This document shows, piece by piece, positions 1 through 6,501 of a stretch of DNA of 10,052 bases (its first letter is position 1; the number at the start of each line of letters is the position of its first letter). Origin of the DNA: Bacteroidetes bacterium UBA2234 (GTDB taxonomy: Bacteria; Bacteroidota; Bacteroidia; NS11-12g; UBA955). Where the stretch lies: NCBI GenBank assembly GCA_002347985.1, contig DDYM01000046.1, forward strand, positions 24,856 through 34,907. The letters run 5' to 3'. Under the pieces are notes generated by a model. That model had not been told where the DNA came from. It did not search any database and saw nothing but the letters and a program-made list of their open reading frames with translations. A program made the translations under genes and the position numbers.

Positions 1-213
1 ATTAAGGAAAGAGGTAAAGAAGGCAATCGCCAGGTGAAAGATATTCCAATCAACGAGAAGCGCAAAGTGATTCGTGGTGGATCTTGGAAGGATGTCGCTT
101 ACTTCATCGAGAATGGTGCTAGAACCTATGAATACCAAGACACAAGTAAGTCTTATGTTGGGTTCCGCTGTGTTCAGACTTACATCGGACGTTCAAATAC
201 AGATCGCAAATAA
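1..213 (+). CDS. gldK: GldK, T9SS/gliding lipoprotein, 3' end only
   Basis: Only the last 70 residues are present, in frame 1 from the first base to TAA at 211-213; the start lies upstream of the window. The fragment has the C-terminal signature of the formylglycine-generating-enzyme-like (FGE/SUMF1) fold: VIRGGSWKD at about residues 27-35, then an aromatic stretch (RTYEYQD) and YVGFRCV at about 53-59. GldK proteins have this fold, are outer-membrane lipoproteins, and form with GldN the periplasmic ring of the type IX secretion system. The fold alone is shared with many FGE-like proteins, so the assignment rests mainly on the gldL-gldM-gldN genes directly downstream, the canonical order. The lipoprotein signal and most of the domain cannot be seen here. 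Confidence 0.88.
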   Translation: MKERGKEGNRQVKDIPINEKRKVIRGGSWKDVAYFIENGARTYEYQDTSKSYVGFRCVQTYIGRSNTDRK

Positions 214-278
214 TTTTTGATAGAATAATTTTTCTTAAGTATCGTTAACTATTCAACTAACTATAACAAAAAATAAAT

Positions 279-944
279 ATGAGCAACAAAAGTTTCTTTG
301 AGACAAAAAAGTTTAAAACTACTATGAACTTCGTTTATGGTATGGGTGCTGCGGTGGTAATCGTGGGAGCATTGTTTAAAATTTTGCACTTGAAAGGTGC
401 GGACATTATGTTGTCGGTGGGTCTATTGACTGAAGCCGGTATCTTCGTAATTTCTTCATTTGAACCTGTTCACATGGATCCAGATTGGTCTTTGGTTTAT
501 CCTGAATTAGCCGGTGGTGATCCAACAGACAACAAAAAGAAATCTTCTGGTGGTTCAGTATCTCAGCAGTTAGATAGCATGTTGTCTCAAGCGAAAATTG
601 GTCCAGAATTGATTGAAAGTTTGGGTAATGGTTTGACCTCTTTGAGCAATAACGTAAAGGATATGGGTACTTTGTCGAACGCAGCGGTTGCTACCACTGA
701 GTACGCTGAAAGTGCATCAAAAGCTGCTAAAAATATGAATTCTATTGCAGATAGTACTGCAATGGTTTCTGATTCAATGGGTAACTTCTCTGCGGGTTTG
801 CAGGGTGCATTGACAAACATCAACTCTACTGAAGCGGCTGCTGCTGAGTTTGCTGGTGAATTGTCTAAGTTGAATCGCAATTTGAGCAATTTGAATTCTA
901 TTTACGGTAATATGTTGAGCGCTATGGGCGCTAGCAAAGCCTAA
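279..944 (+). CDS. gldL: GldL, inner-membrane motor subunit of T9SS/gliding
   Basis: The 221-residue product is close to the usual GldL length of about 215. It has two N-terminal membrane segments (about residues 17-35 and 41-61) and then a long cytoplasmic part rich in Ser, Asn, Ala and Leu that looks helical or coiled-coil. GldL forms a ring around the GldM dimer and uses the proton gradient to drive secretion and gliding. Membrane-embedded charged residues known to matter in Flavobacterium johnsoniae GldL appear conserved: K34 and H37 at the end of the first segment, and E52 and E62 in or after the second, which I match from memory to K27, H30, E49 and E59. The motif FEPVHMDPDWSLVYPEL after segment two is also typical. 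The start ATG is preceded by an A/T-rich stretch without a Shine-Dalgarno. It lies 65 nt after gldK and 39 nt before gldM. Confidence 0.97.
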   Translation: MSNKSFFETKKFKTTMNFVYGMGAAVVIVGALFKILHLKGADIMLSVGLLTEAGIFVISSFEPVHMDPDWSLVYPELAGGDPTDNKKKSSGGSVSQQLDSMLSQAKIGPELIESLGNGLTSLSNNVKDMGTLSNAAVATTEYAESASKAAKNMNSIADSTAMVSDSMGNFSAGLQGALTNINSTEAAAAEFAGELSKLNRNLSNLNSIYGNMLSAMGASKA

Positions 945-965
945 TCCATTTATCTAACCCAATTT

Positions 966-974
966 AAAAAGGAG
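966..974 (+). promoter_or_regulatory. Strong Shine-Dalgarno for gldM
   Basis: AAAAAGGAG ends 9 nt before the gldM ATG at 984, a good match to the anti-Shine-Dalgarno at normal spacing. No comparable site precedes gldL, gldN, plsX, fabH or the two minus-strand starts in this window; rpmF has only a partial AAGGAA. Bacteroidota generally make little use of Shine-Dalgarno sequences, so this site stands out and also supports the chosen gldM start. Confidence 0.7.
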
Positions 975-983
975 ATATAGATA

Positions 984-2645
984 ATGGCAGGTGGTAAAGT
1001 ATCCGCACGTCAGAAGATGATCAACATGATGTATCTCGTGTTGACAGCCCTTTTGGCACTTAACGTATCTAAAGAAATCATCAAGGCATTTAACTTGATT
1101 GAAAACTCTTTGGATAATTCTACAAAAAACATCGTTCAAAAGAACACTGCAGTATTGGGTTCATTGGTAAAAACTGCCGCTGAAAATAAGGCCGCTGCTG
1201 CTGCTGTAGCATATTGCAATCAAGTTCAAGGTTTGAGTAAAGCTTTGATTGATCGTTTGAATGGTATAAAAAATGAATTATTGATTCGTTCTGGCGACCA
1301 AAAAGATCCTAAGATGGGTCGTAAGCAAGAGCCTGAAGCCATGTTGGTAAAGGGTGGAGTTGCTGAATTGGCGCAGGGCGATAATATGGAAGTTCATGGA
1401 AACTATTTCATGGTTGAGAATGGTGGTAAAAACGGGGTAGACCTTCAAGATGCAATCAACAAGGCTCGTATCGAGATGTTGAACGTGATGAAGAAGGCTT
1501 CAAATGATCCAGTTTTGGCTGCTTCTCCTGAGACCAAGAAAATGTTGTTGGATCGTATGAAAGCCATTGAAGAGAAAACCTCTTTGTATGCAAACAACGC
1601 AATCAACTCTAGCGGAACCGAGCAAACATGGGTATCAATGTATCTTGAGCATTCTCCATTGGCTGGTGTTTTTGCGATGTTGAGTAAAGTTGAAAACGAT
1701 TCTCGTTCAATGGAAGCAGAAGTTATGCAAGCCTTGGCAGAATCTGTGAACGCCGCTGACTACAAATTCGACAAATTGATTCCAGTTGTTTCTGCATCTA
1801 CTTCAGCTGTATTGACAAACCAAACGTATGAAGCCAATATCTTGTTGGCGGCTTATAATTCAAAAGCTCAAATGATTGTGACTGTTAATGGTCGTCCAAT
1901 TGAAGTTGTTGATGGTGTGGGTAAATACAAAGTAACAAGTGCTTCTCCTGGTTCTCAGAAATACAAAGTAGGCATTCAAGTTCCAAAGCCAAACGGTGGC
2001 GGTTCTGATAACTACGAAACCGAAGCTGAGTATAGCGTTTTTGCTCCTCAGGCTGCGATTTCTGCCGATGAGTTGAATGTATTGTATGTTGGATTGCCTA
2101 ACCCAATTTCAGTTTCGGTGGGTGGCGTTGATCCTAAGAATGTCACTGTATCAGTTGTAGGCGGCGGTGTGAATTTGCGTCCAGCAAAGCCAGGTCAGTA
2201 CAATGCTTTGGTTCCAGTTCGTAACGGCAATGAGTGTTTGATCAAAGTAACTGCAAAGTTGCCTGATGGTCGTACCGTATCTATGGGAGATAAGAAGTTC
2301 AAAATTCGTAACGTGCCTCGTCCAGTATTCAAAGCGGGTAGCGTAGGATTTAGCGGACCGATATCTTTGTCTGCATTGAAAGTTCAAGCGAACGCAGTTG
2401 CGGCTTTGGATAACTTTGTATATGATGGTGTTAAGTACGATGTTTTGTCGTATCGTTTTACATGTATCGGACGTCGTACAAACGGACCAAAAATCATGAC
2501 GGCAAACGGTGCCTCATTGTCACCAATTCAAACATACTTGAAAATGTTAGGACCTGGTGATTTGATTCAGTTCGACCAAATTAAAGTAATAGGACCAGAC
2601 AAAACCCCGAAATTCTTGGATAACGTGGGTGGCGCAGTTCAATAA
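984..2645 (+). CDS. gldM: GldM, trans-periplasmic shaft of the T9SS/gliding motor
   Basis: The 553-residue product has a short cytoplasmic N-terminus (MAGGKVSARQK), one membrane helix at about 12-28, and a large periplasmic part. R9 matches the conserved Arg that contacts the membrane glutamate of GldL in F. johnsoniae (recalled from the literature). Residues of about 30-255 are largely helical, like periplasmic domain D1. They are followed by beta-rich segments equivalent to D2 (about 260-350), D3 from about 352 (FAPQAAISADELNVLYVGLPNP, a hallmark), and D4 from about 439 (after KFKIRNVPRPVFKAG). A GldM dimer passes through the GldL ring and reaches the GldK/GldN complex. At 553 residues it is some 40 longer than the F. 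johnsoniae and P. gingivalis proteins as I recall them. A near-continuous Ala stretch occurs at residues 65-77. It is 11 nt from gldN. Confidence 0.97.
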   Translation: MAGGKVSARQKMINMMYLVLTALLALNVSKEIIKAFNLIENSLDNSTKNIVQKNTAVLGSLVKTAAENKAAAAAVAYCNQVQGLSKALIDRLNGIKNELLIRSGDQKDPKMGRKQEPEAMLVKGGVAELAQGDNMEVHGNYFMVENGGKNGVDLQDAINKARIEMLNVMKKASNDPVLAASPETKKMLLDRMKAIEEKTSLYANNAINSSGTEQTWVSMYLEHSPLAGVFAMLSKVENDSRSMEAEVMQALAESVNAADYKFDKLIPVVSASTSAVLTNQTYEANILLAAYNSKAQMIVTVNGRPIEVVDGVGKYKVTSASPGSQKYKVGIQVPKPNGGGSDNYETEAEYSVFAPQAAISADELNVLYVGLPNPISVSVGGVDPKNVTVSVVGGGVNLRPAKPGQYNALVPVRNGNECLIKVTAKLPDGRTVSMGDKKFKIRNVPRPVFKAGSVGFSGPISLSALKVQANAVAALDNFVYDGVKYDVLSYRFTCIGRRTNGPKIMTANGASLSPIQTYLKMLGPGDLIQFDQIKVIGPDKTPKFLDNVGGAVQ

Positions 2646-2656
2646 TAGATATAACT

Positions 2657-3649
2657 ATGAAACGCATTTTATTCACACTCGCATTATTCACTGCAGCCGG
2701 TTTGCAAGCGCAAGACTGGGGTGGTGGTTGGGGTTCTACACCGGAACCTGCGGCTAAAGGTGGTAAGACACCCGCTTCACCATCTGCACCTGCGCCTTCA
2801 GAAGCTACTGGTGAGCCTAAAAAGGATGTTGAAATAGTGATTCCAACCATTGGTACTCACTACGACGATCCAACTGTGCCTCACTACGAGCCTGAATATG
2901 TGAATCAGGATACCAATATTCGCAACTTGCAAGGTATTGTGATGCCTCGTCCATATTTACGTAACGCGGATGTTAAATTCCGTAAGCGCGTATGGCGTGT
3001 GATTGACTTGCGTCAAAAGATGAATCGTTCTTGGACATGGCCTAAGAATCCTATTTCTCAGGTGTTCTGGGAATTTGGAACCAAAGGTTTGTTGCGTGCT
3101 TATGCTACCGATTCATTTAATCGTATCATGACACCAGAAGACATTATTCGTTCTACTTCTGAAATCATTACAACATCAAAACAACGTCCAGGATCTGATG
3201 ATCCTACGGATTTGGTTGATACTTCATTCCCAGAATATTTTAGTTGGGATTTAATTCAGAAGTTTGAGATTATGGAAGACTGGGTTTTTGACTATAAGCA
3301 CGGTGAGTTAAAGCCAATCATCATTGGTATCGCTCCAATCCAGCCTAAAATGATCATGGGTCAATCGTATGATGTGAAGCCCTTTTGGTTGAAGATGGAT
3401 GACTGTCGTCCTACCTTGGCTAAATCAGAGGTCTTCAACAGATACAATGATGCAATGCGTTTGAACTGGGATCAACATATCAACCACCATCGCTTGTTCG
3501 ATAGTTATATCGTAAAAACATCTGAGTGGGACGATAGATACATCAATCAAAAGCCTGAATTTAAACAAGATGGATTGGCTTCTTTGCTACGTGCAGAGGA
3601 GATCAAGAACGACTTGTTCATTTTCGAGCACGATTTGTGGGAGTATTAA
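2657..3649 (+). CDS. gldN: GldN (PorN family), periplasmic T9SS ring component
   Basis: The 330-residue product starts with a clear Sec signal peptide (MKRILFTLALFTAAGLQA, likely cut before Q19). A low-complexity linker follows at about 19-58: first a Gly/Trp stretch (DWGGGWGS), then Pro/Ala/Lys/Glu-rich sequence. The folded domain then runs to the C-terminus. Family marks are VWRVIDLRQKMN at about 112-123, a segment of WVFDYKHGELKPIIIGIAPIQP type with GIAP at about 225-228, and the terminal FEHDLWEY, which resembles the EHDMWNY end of F. johnsoniae GldN as I recall it. GldN binds GldK in the ring beneath the outer membrane and contacts the tip of GldM. It is the last gene of the gld operon and a terminator follows 22 nt after the stop. 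No GldO-type paralogue follows. Confidence 0.95.
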   Translation: MKRILFTLALFTAAGLQAQDWGGGWGSTPEPAAKGGKTPASPSAPAPSEATGEPKKDVEIVIPTIGTHYDDPTVPHYEPEYVNQDTNIRNLQGIVMPRPYLRNADVKFRKRVWRVIDLRQKMNRSWTWPKNPISQVFWEFGTKGLLRAYATDSFNRIMTPEDIIRSTSEIITTSKQRPGSDDPTDLVDTSFPEYFSWDLIQKFEIMEDWVFDYKHGELKPIIIGIAPIQPKMIMGQSYDVKPFWLKMDDCRPTLAKSEVFNRYNDAMRLNWDQHINHHRLFDSYIVKTSEWDDRYINQKPEFKQDGLASLLRAEEIKNDLFIFEHDLWEY

Positions 3650-3670
3650 TCCTATATATTATAGAAATTC

Positions 3671-3703
3671 AAAAATCCCGAAGGAAACTTTGGGATTTTT
3701 TTT
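3671..3703 (+). terminator. Intrinsic terminator of the gldKLMN operon
   Basis: A near-perfect hairpin: left arm 3671-3683 (AAAAATCCCGAAG), GAAA tetraloop 3684-3687, and right arm 3688-3700 (CTTTGGGATTTTT). All 13 pairs form, with a single G-T wobble. The right arm runs into an eight-T tract at 3696-3703. It starts 22 nt after the gldN stop and ends 43 nt before the next promoter, so it cleanly separates the two plus-strand operons. Confidence 0.93.
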
Positions 3704-3746
3704 GTGGTTATATTTCTTACTCATTTCAATTAAATCATGGGATTCC

Positions 3747-3777
3747 TTTGATTTTCCTTTAAAAATGCCTATTTTTG
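3747..3777 (+). promoter_or_regulatory. Bacteroidota-type promoter for the DUF177-rpmF-plsX-fabH operon
   Basis: TTTG at 3747-3750 (the -33 element), 19 nt, then TATTTTTG at 3770-3777, an exact match to the -7 consensus TAnnTTTG of Bacteroides and Flavobacterium. Transcription would start at about 3782-3785, giving a leader of only some 11-14 nt before the ATG at 3796. The placement just after a terminator and just before the first gene of a new operon supports it. It also rules out the in-frame TTG at 3775 as a start, because that codon lies inside the -7 box. Confidence 0.85.
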
Positions 3778-3795
3778 CCGTTCGTTTTAGTAACG

Positions 3796-4338
3796 ATGTT
3801 CGACAAGGCGGAAGATTTAATCATTGAGTTTGTCAAATTAAAAGATGGCAAACATACGTTGAGCTTCCGGGTTGACGAGGCGTTCTTTGAGGAATTGGGG
3901 AGTAGTGAGGTATACAAAGCCGATGTGGATGTGCAGGTACTAGTTGATAAAAATGTCAATTGGATGCATTGTCACCTCGACATACGTGGAACCATGACTG
4001 TTGATTGTCATCGATGTCTTGTGAACATTCCTTTGGGAATTGAAACGAAATATCTTTTGATTGTTAAGTTAGATAGTCATGAAACTGTGGATGTGGATCA
4101 TGAAGACGAAGGTGTAGAGTTAATATACTTACGTCCGCATGATTTTGAATTGAATATCGCTCGTCCCGTTTATGAATCAAGTCTGTTGGCTTTACCTATG
4201 ATTAGGAATTGCGACGATTTGGAGATTAAACCCTGTGACCAGGCAATGATCCAAAAACTAAATACGCTCAGCGGAGAAGCAACAGATGAAGTTGTAGATG
4301 CTCGCTGGGAGAAATTGAAACAACTAAAAAACAAATAA
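3796..4338 (+). CDS. DUF177/YceD-family protein
   Basis: The 180-residue soluble protein belongs to the DUF177 (YceD) family, named by its conserved position just before rpmF and by the internal motif DCHRCL (C71 and C74) within a segment of [16 protein letters not shown] type. Another family-like block ([19 protein letters not shown], about 130-148) adds two more cysteines. Family members are linked to ribosomal RNA or ribosome accumulation in bacteria and plants; the exact biochemical role is not clear. I chose the ATG at 3796 over the TTG seven codons upstream because the TTG falls in the promoter's -7 box. It is the first gene of the operon, with 8 nt separating it from rpmF. The C-terminus is charged ([14 protein letters not shown]), common in the family. 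Confidence 0.88.
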   Translation: MFDKAEDLIIEFVKLKDGKHTLSFRVDEAFFEELGSSEVYKADVDVQVLVDKNVNWMHCHLDIRGTMTVDCHRCLVNIPLGIETKYLLIVKLDSHETVDVDHEDEGVELIYLRPHDFELNIARPVYESSLLALPMIRNCDDLEIKPCDQAMIQKLNTLSGEATDEVVDARWEKLKQLKNK

Positions 4339-4346
4339 CCAAGGAA

Positions 4347-4532
4347 ATGGCACATCCTAAACGAAAAATATCCAAAACCCGTCGCGACAAACGTCGTACT
4401 CATGACAAAATTGAAGTCCGTCCAATGATCGCTGATCCAGTAACAGGTGATGTATCATTGTACCATCGTGTAAATCTCGAAACAGGAATGTACCGCGGCC
4501 AGAAGGTAATGAAGGGTCGCAACGACAGTTAA
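4347..4532 (+). CDS. rpmF: Large-subunit ribosomal protein bL32, zinc-ligand-free form
   Basis: The 61-residue basic protein opens with the L32 signature [21 protein letters not shown], split here as residues 1-10 and 11-21. L32 lies in the 50S subunit near the exit side of the peptidyl-transferase region. In most bacteria residues equivalent to 30, 33, 43 and 46 are four zinc-binding cysteines (CPNC and CPSC). Here the aligned positions are D30, T33, N43 and T46 within DPVTGD and NLETGMYRG, so no zinc site remains, although the HR at 40-41 and YRG at 49-51 are kept. Flavobacterial L32 proteins, as I recall them, have partly lost the cysteines too, so this looks like a natural lineage variant. 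A weak AAGGAA lies directly before the ATG. The stop is 1 nt before plsX. Confidence 0.97.
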   Translation: MAHPKRKISKTRRDKRRTHDKIEVRPMIADPVTGDVSLYHRVNLETGMYRGQKVMKGRNDS

Positions 4533-4533
4533 A

Positions 4534-5502
4534 ATGAGAATCGGTATTGACGCCATGGGTGGGGATTACGCCCCATTAGAAGCCGTCAAGGGTGCCTCAT
4601 TGGCCGCAAAGGCGTTGAACGGCGTAGAACTAGTTCTTTTTGGTTCTAATACCGAAGTTTTGCGCGTATGTGAAAGTGAAGGTATCGATTCAAGTTTATT
4701 TACTATTGTTGATACACCGGACGTCATTGAGATGGCGGAACACCCGGTGAAAGCCTTGGTTTCAAAACCGAATTCAAGTATCGCTCAAGGTTTTTTGCAA
4801 CTTGCGCACGGTAAGATTGATGCATTTTTAAGTGCTGGAAATACCGGTGCCATGTTGGTGGGATCTATCCAATACCTCAAATTGGTTGAGGGTTGTGATC
4901 GTCCTTGCCTAACTGCTGCAATTCCTCGTGTGAATATGCACCCTGGTTTATTGCTGGATGTAGGTGCAAACGCGGATTGTAAACCGGAACATTTGGAAAA
5001 ATTTGCCCTTCTCGGTAACTTGCTTTATTCCATGTTGTACAAAGTAGAATCACCTAAAGTGGGTCTATTAAATATTGGAGAGGAAAGTGAAAAGGGAAAT
5101 CTACTAACCAAAGCTACGCATCAACTGTTGGCACAGACCCAAGGAATCAATTTCGTGGGTAATGTGGAAGGTCGTGATATTTTTGGCGACCTTGCTGATG
5201 TTGTTGTTTGTGATGGATTTAGTGGTAATATTATCATTAAGGTCTGTGAGGGAATGTACTACCGTTTGGTAAAACGTGGTGTACAGGATGATTATCTAGA
5301 CCAATTTAATTTCAAACATTACGGAGGAAGTTTGGTATTGGGTGTCAATGCGCCTGTTATTGTAGGTCATGGTATCACCAAAGCTGAAACTTTCGTAAAA
5401 ATGATCGAGTTGGCTCAAGATGCCATTGAAACTCAGTTGACAAGTAAAATTCAAAAGGCGATGAGCCGTTTTAATGCTGAGCAATCAGAAACAACCAATT
5501 AA
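4534..5502 (+). CDS. plsX: PlsX, phosphate acyltransferase (acyl-ACP:phosphate)
   Basis: The 322-residue product makes acyl-phosphate from acyl-ACP and phosphate. PlsY uses acyl-phosphate to acylate glycerol-3-phosphate, the first step of phospholipid synthesis. Family motifs are all present: MRIGIDAMGGDYAP at 1-14, SAGNTGA at 100-106, DVGAN at 142-146, NIGEESEKGN at 180-189, EGRD at 212-215 and DGFSGN at 227-232. Length is normal for the family (about 330). It has no transmembrane segment, as expected for a soluble protein that associates with the membrane. The ATG follows the rpmF stop by 1 nt with no Shine-Dalgarno, so translation is probably coupled. fabH begins 3 nt after its stop, in the usual plsX-fabH order. 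Confidence 0.98.
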   Translation: MRIGIDAMGGDYAPLEAVKGASLAAKALNGVELVLFGSNTEVLRVCESEGIDSSLFTIVDTPDVIEMAEHPVKALVSKPNSSIAQGFLQLAHGKIDAFLSAGNTGAMLVGSIQYLKLVEGCDRPCLTAAIPRVNMHPGLLLDVGANADCKPEHLEKFALLGNLLYSMLYKVESPKVGLLNIGEESEKGNLLTKATHQLLAQTQGINFVGNVEGRDIFGDLADVVVCDGFSGNIIIKVCEGMYYRLVKRGVQDDYLDQFNFKHYGGSLVLGVNAPVIVGHGITKAETFVKMIELAQDAIETQLTSKIQKAMSRFNAEQSETTN

Positions 5503-5505
5503 TTC

Positions 5506-6501
5506 ATGAAAATTACAGCTGCCATCACTGCGGTGGGTGGATATGTTCCCCCGAAGATACTTACCAATGCGGATTTAGAGAAAATGGTTGATACCAACGA
5601 TGAATGGATTCGTTCACGTACGGGTATTTCTGAGCGTCATATTTTGGATGAGCCCGGAAAAGCGACCTCTGATTTAGCTGTAGGTGCAATTTTGCCGATG
5701 TTGGCTAAAAAGGGTGTGGATCCAGCGGAAATTGACATGGTGATTTGTGGTACAGTTACAGGAGATTACGTATTTCCTGCCACTGCCAATGTAATTGCAG
5801 ATAAAATAGGTGCAGTAAATGCTTGGGGTTATGATGTGAATGCTGCTTGTAGTGGCTTTTTGTTCGCATTGGTAACTGGATCAAAATTTATTGAATCGGG
5901 TTCTCACAAGAAAGTCCTTGTTGTGGGTGCTGACAAAATGAGTGCAATCATCGACTATACAGATCGAAATACTTGCGTTCTTTTTGGTGATGGCGCTGGA
6001 TGTGTATTGTTGGAGCCTTCTACCGATGGTTTGGGTCTTCAGGATTCAATTACGCGCGTTGATGGTAGTGGTCGTGATTTTCTCATTCAAAAGGCAGGTG
6101 GTTCTATGTTGCCACCAAGTCATGAAACCATTGATCAACGACTTCATTATGCGTATCAGGAAGGTAAAACTGTTTTTAAGTTTGCGGTAACCCGGATGGC
6201 TGATGTGAGTTATGAGATCATGGAGCGAAATAATCTCACTGCGGATGATATCGCTTGGTTGGTTCCTCATCAGGCAAATTTGCGAATCATCGATGCTACG
6301 GCAGATAGAATGGGTTTGGATAAGAACAAGGTGATGATTAACATTCAGAAGTACGGAAATACTACGTCTGGAACTTTGCCTTTGTGCCTTTGGGAGTGGG
6401 AAAAGCAATTGAAAAAAGGCGATAACTTGATACTTAGTAGTTTTGGTGGGGGCTTTACTTGGGGTAGTATTTACCTCAAATGGGCTTACGATTCCAATTA
6501 A
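5506..6501 (+). CDS. fabH: FabH, beta-ketoacyl-ACP synthase III
   Basis: The 331-residue product condenses an acyl-CoA primer with malonyl-ACP, the first round of type II fatty-acid synthesis. The catalytic triad is visible: C115 in NAACSGFLFAL, H255 in PHQANLRI and N285 in YGNTTSGTLPL. The N-terminal ITAVGGYVPPKILTN, DEWIRSRTGISERH and C-terminal SSFGGGFTWGS motifs are also typical of FabH. Length matches the family. As Bacteroidota often make branched-chain lipids, branched acyl-CoA primers are possible, but substrate choice cannot be read here. It ends the operon. Its TAA overlaps the stop of the convergent methyltransferase gene by 4 nt (TTAA at 6498-6501), and no terminator hairpin is seen between them. 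Confidence 0.98.
   Translation: MKITAAITAVGGYVPPKILTNADLEKMVDTNDEWIRSRTGISERHILDEPGKATSDLAVGAILPMLAKKGVDPAEIDMVICGTVTGDYVFPATANVIADKIGAVNAWGYDVNAACSGFLFALVTGSKFIESGSHKKVLVVGADKMSAIIDYTDRNTCVLFGDGAGCVLLEPSTDGLGLQDSITRVDGSGRDFLIQKAGGSMLPPSHETIDQRLHYAYQEGKTVFKFAVTRMADVSYEIMERNNLTADDIAWLVPHQANLRIIDATADRMGLDKNKVMINIQKYGNTTSGTLPLCLWEWEKQLKKGDNLILSSFGGGFTWGSIYLKWAYDSN

Noticed and set aside
966..986. The gldM leader resembles the phage T7 gene 10 ribosome site used in vectors, suggesting contamination
   Set aside because: The match is limited to the core site. Flanking sequence is continuous with gldL and gldM in natural order and codon use, so a natural Shine-Dalgarno is the simpler view.
3775..3795. 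Upstream TTG start for the DUF177 gene, adding seven residues
   Set aside because: The TTG lies within the -7 element of an exact consensus promoter, upstream of the expected transcription start. The ATG at 3796 fits better.
3650..3795. A small gene or RNA in the longest intergenic gap
   Set aside because: The gap is accounted for by the terminator and the promoter; the short frame crossing it is a continuation of an out-of-frame run from gldN.
6046..6408. A 120-residue reading frame on the minus strand inside fabH
   Set aside because: It lies wholly opposite the highly conserved fabH catalytic region, has no recognisable domain and is best explained as an antisense shadow.
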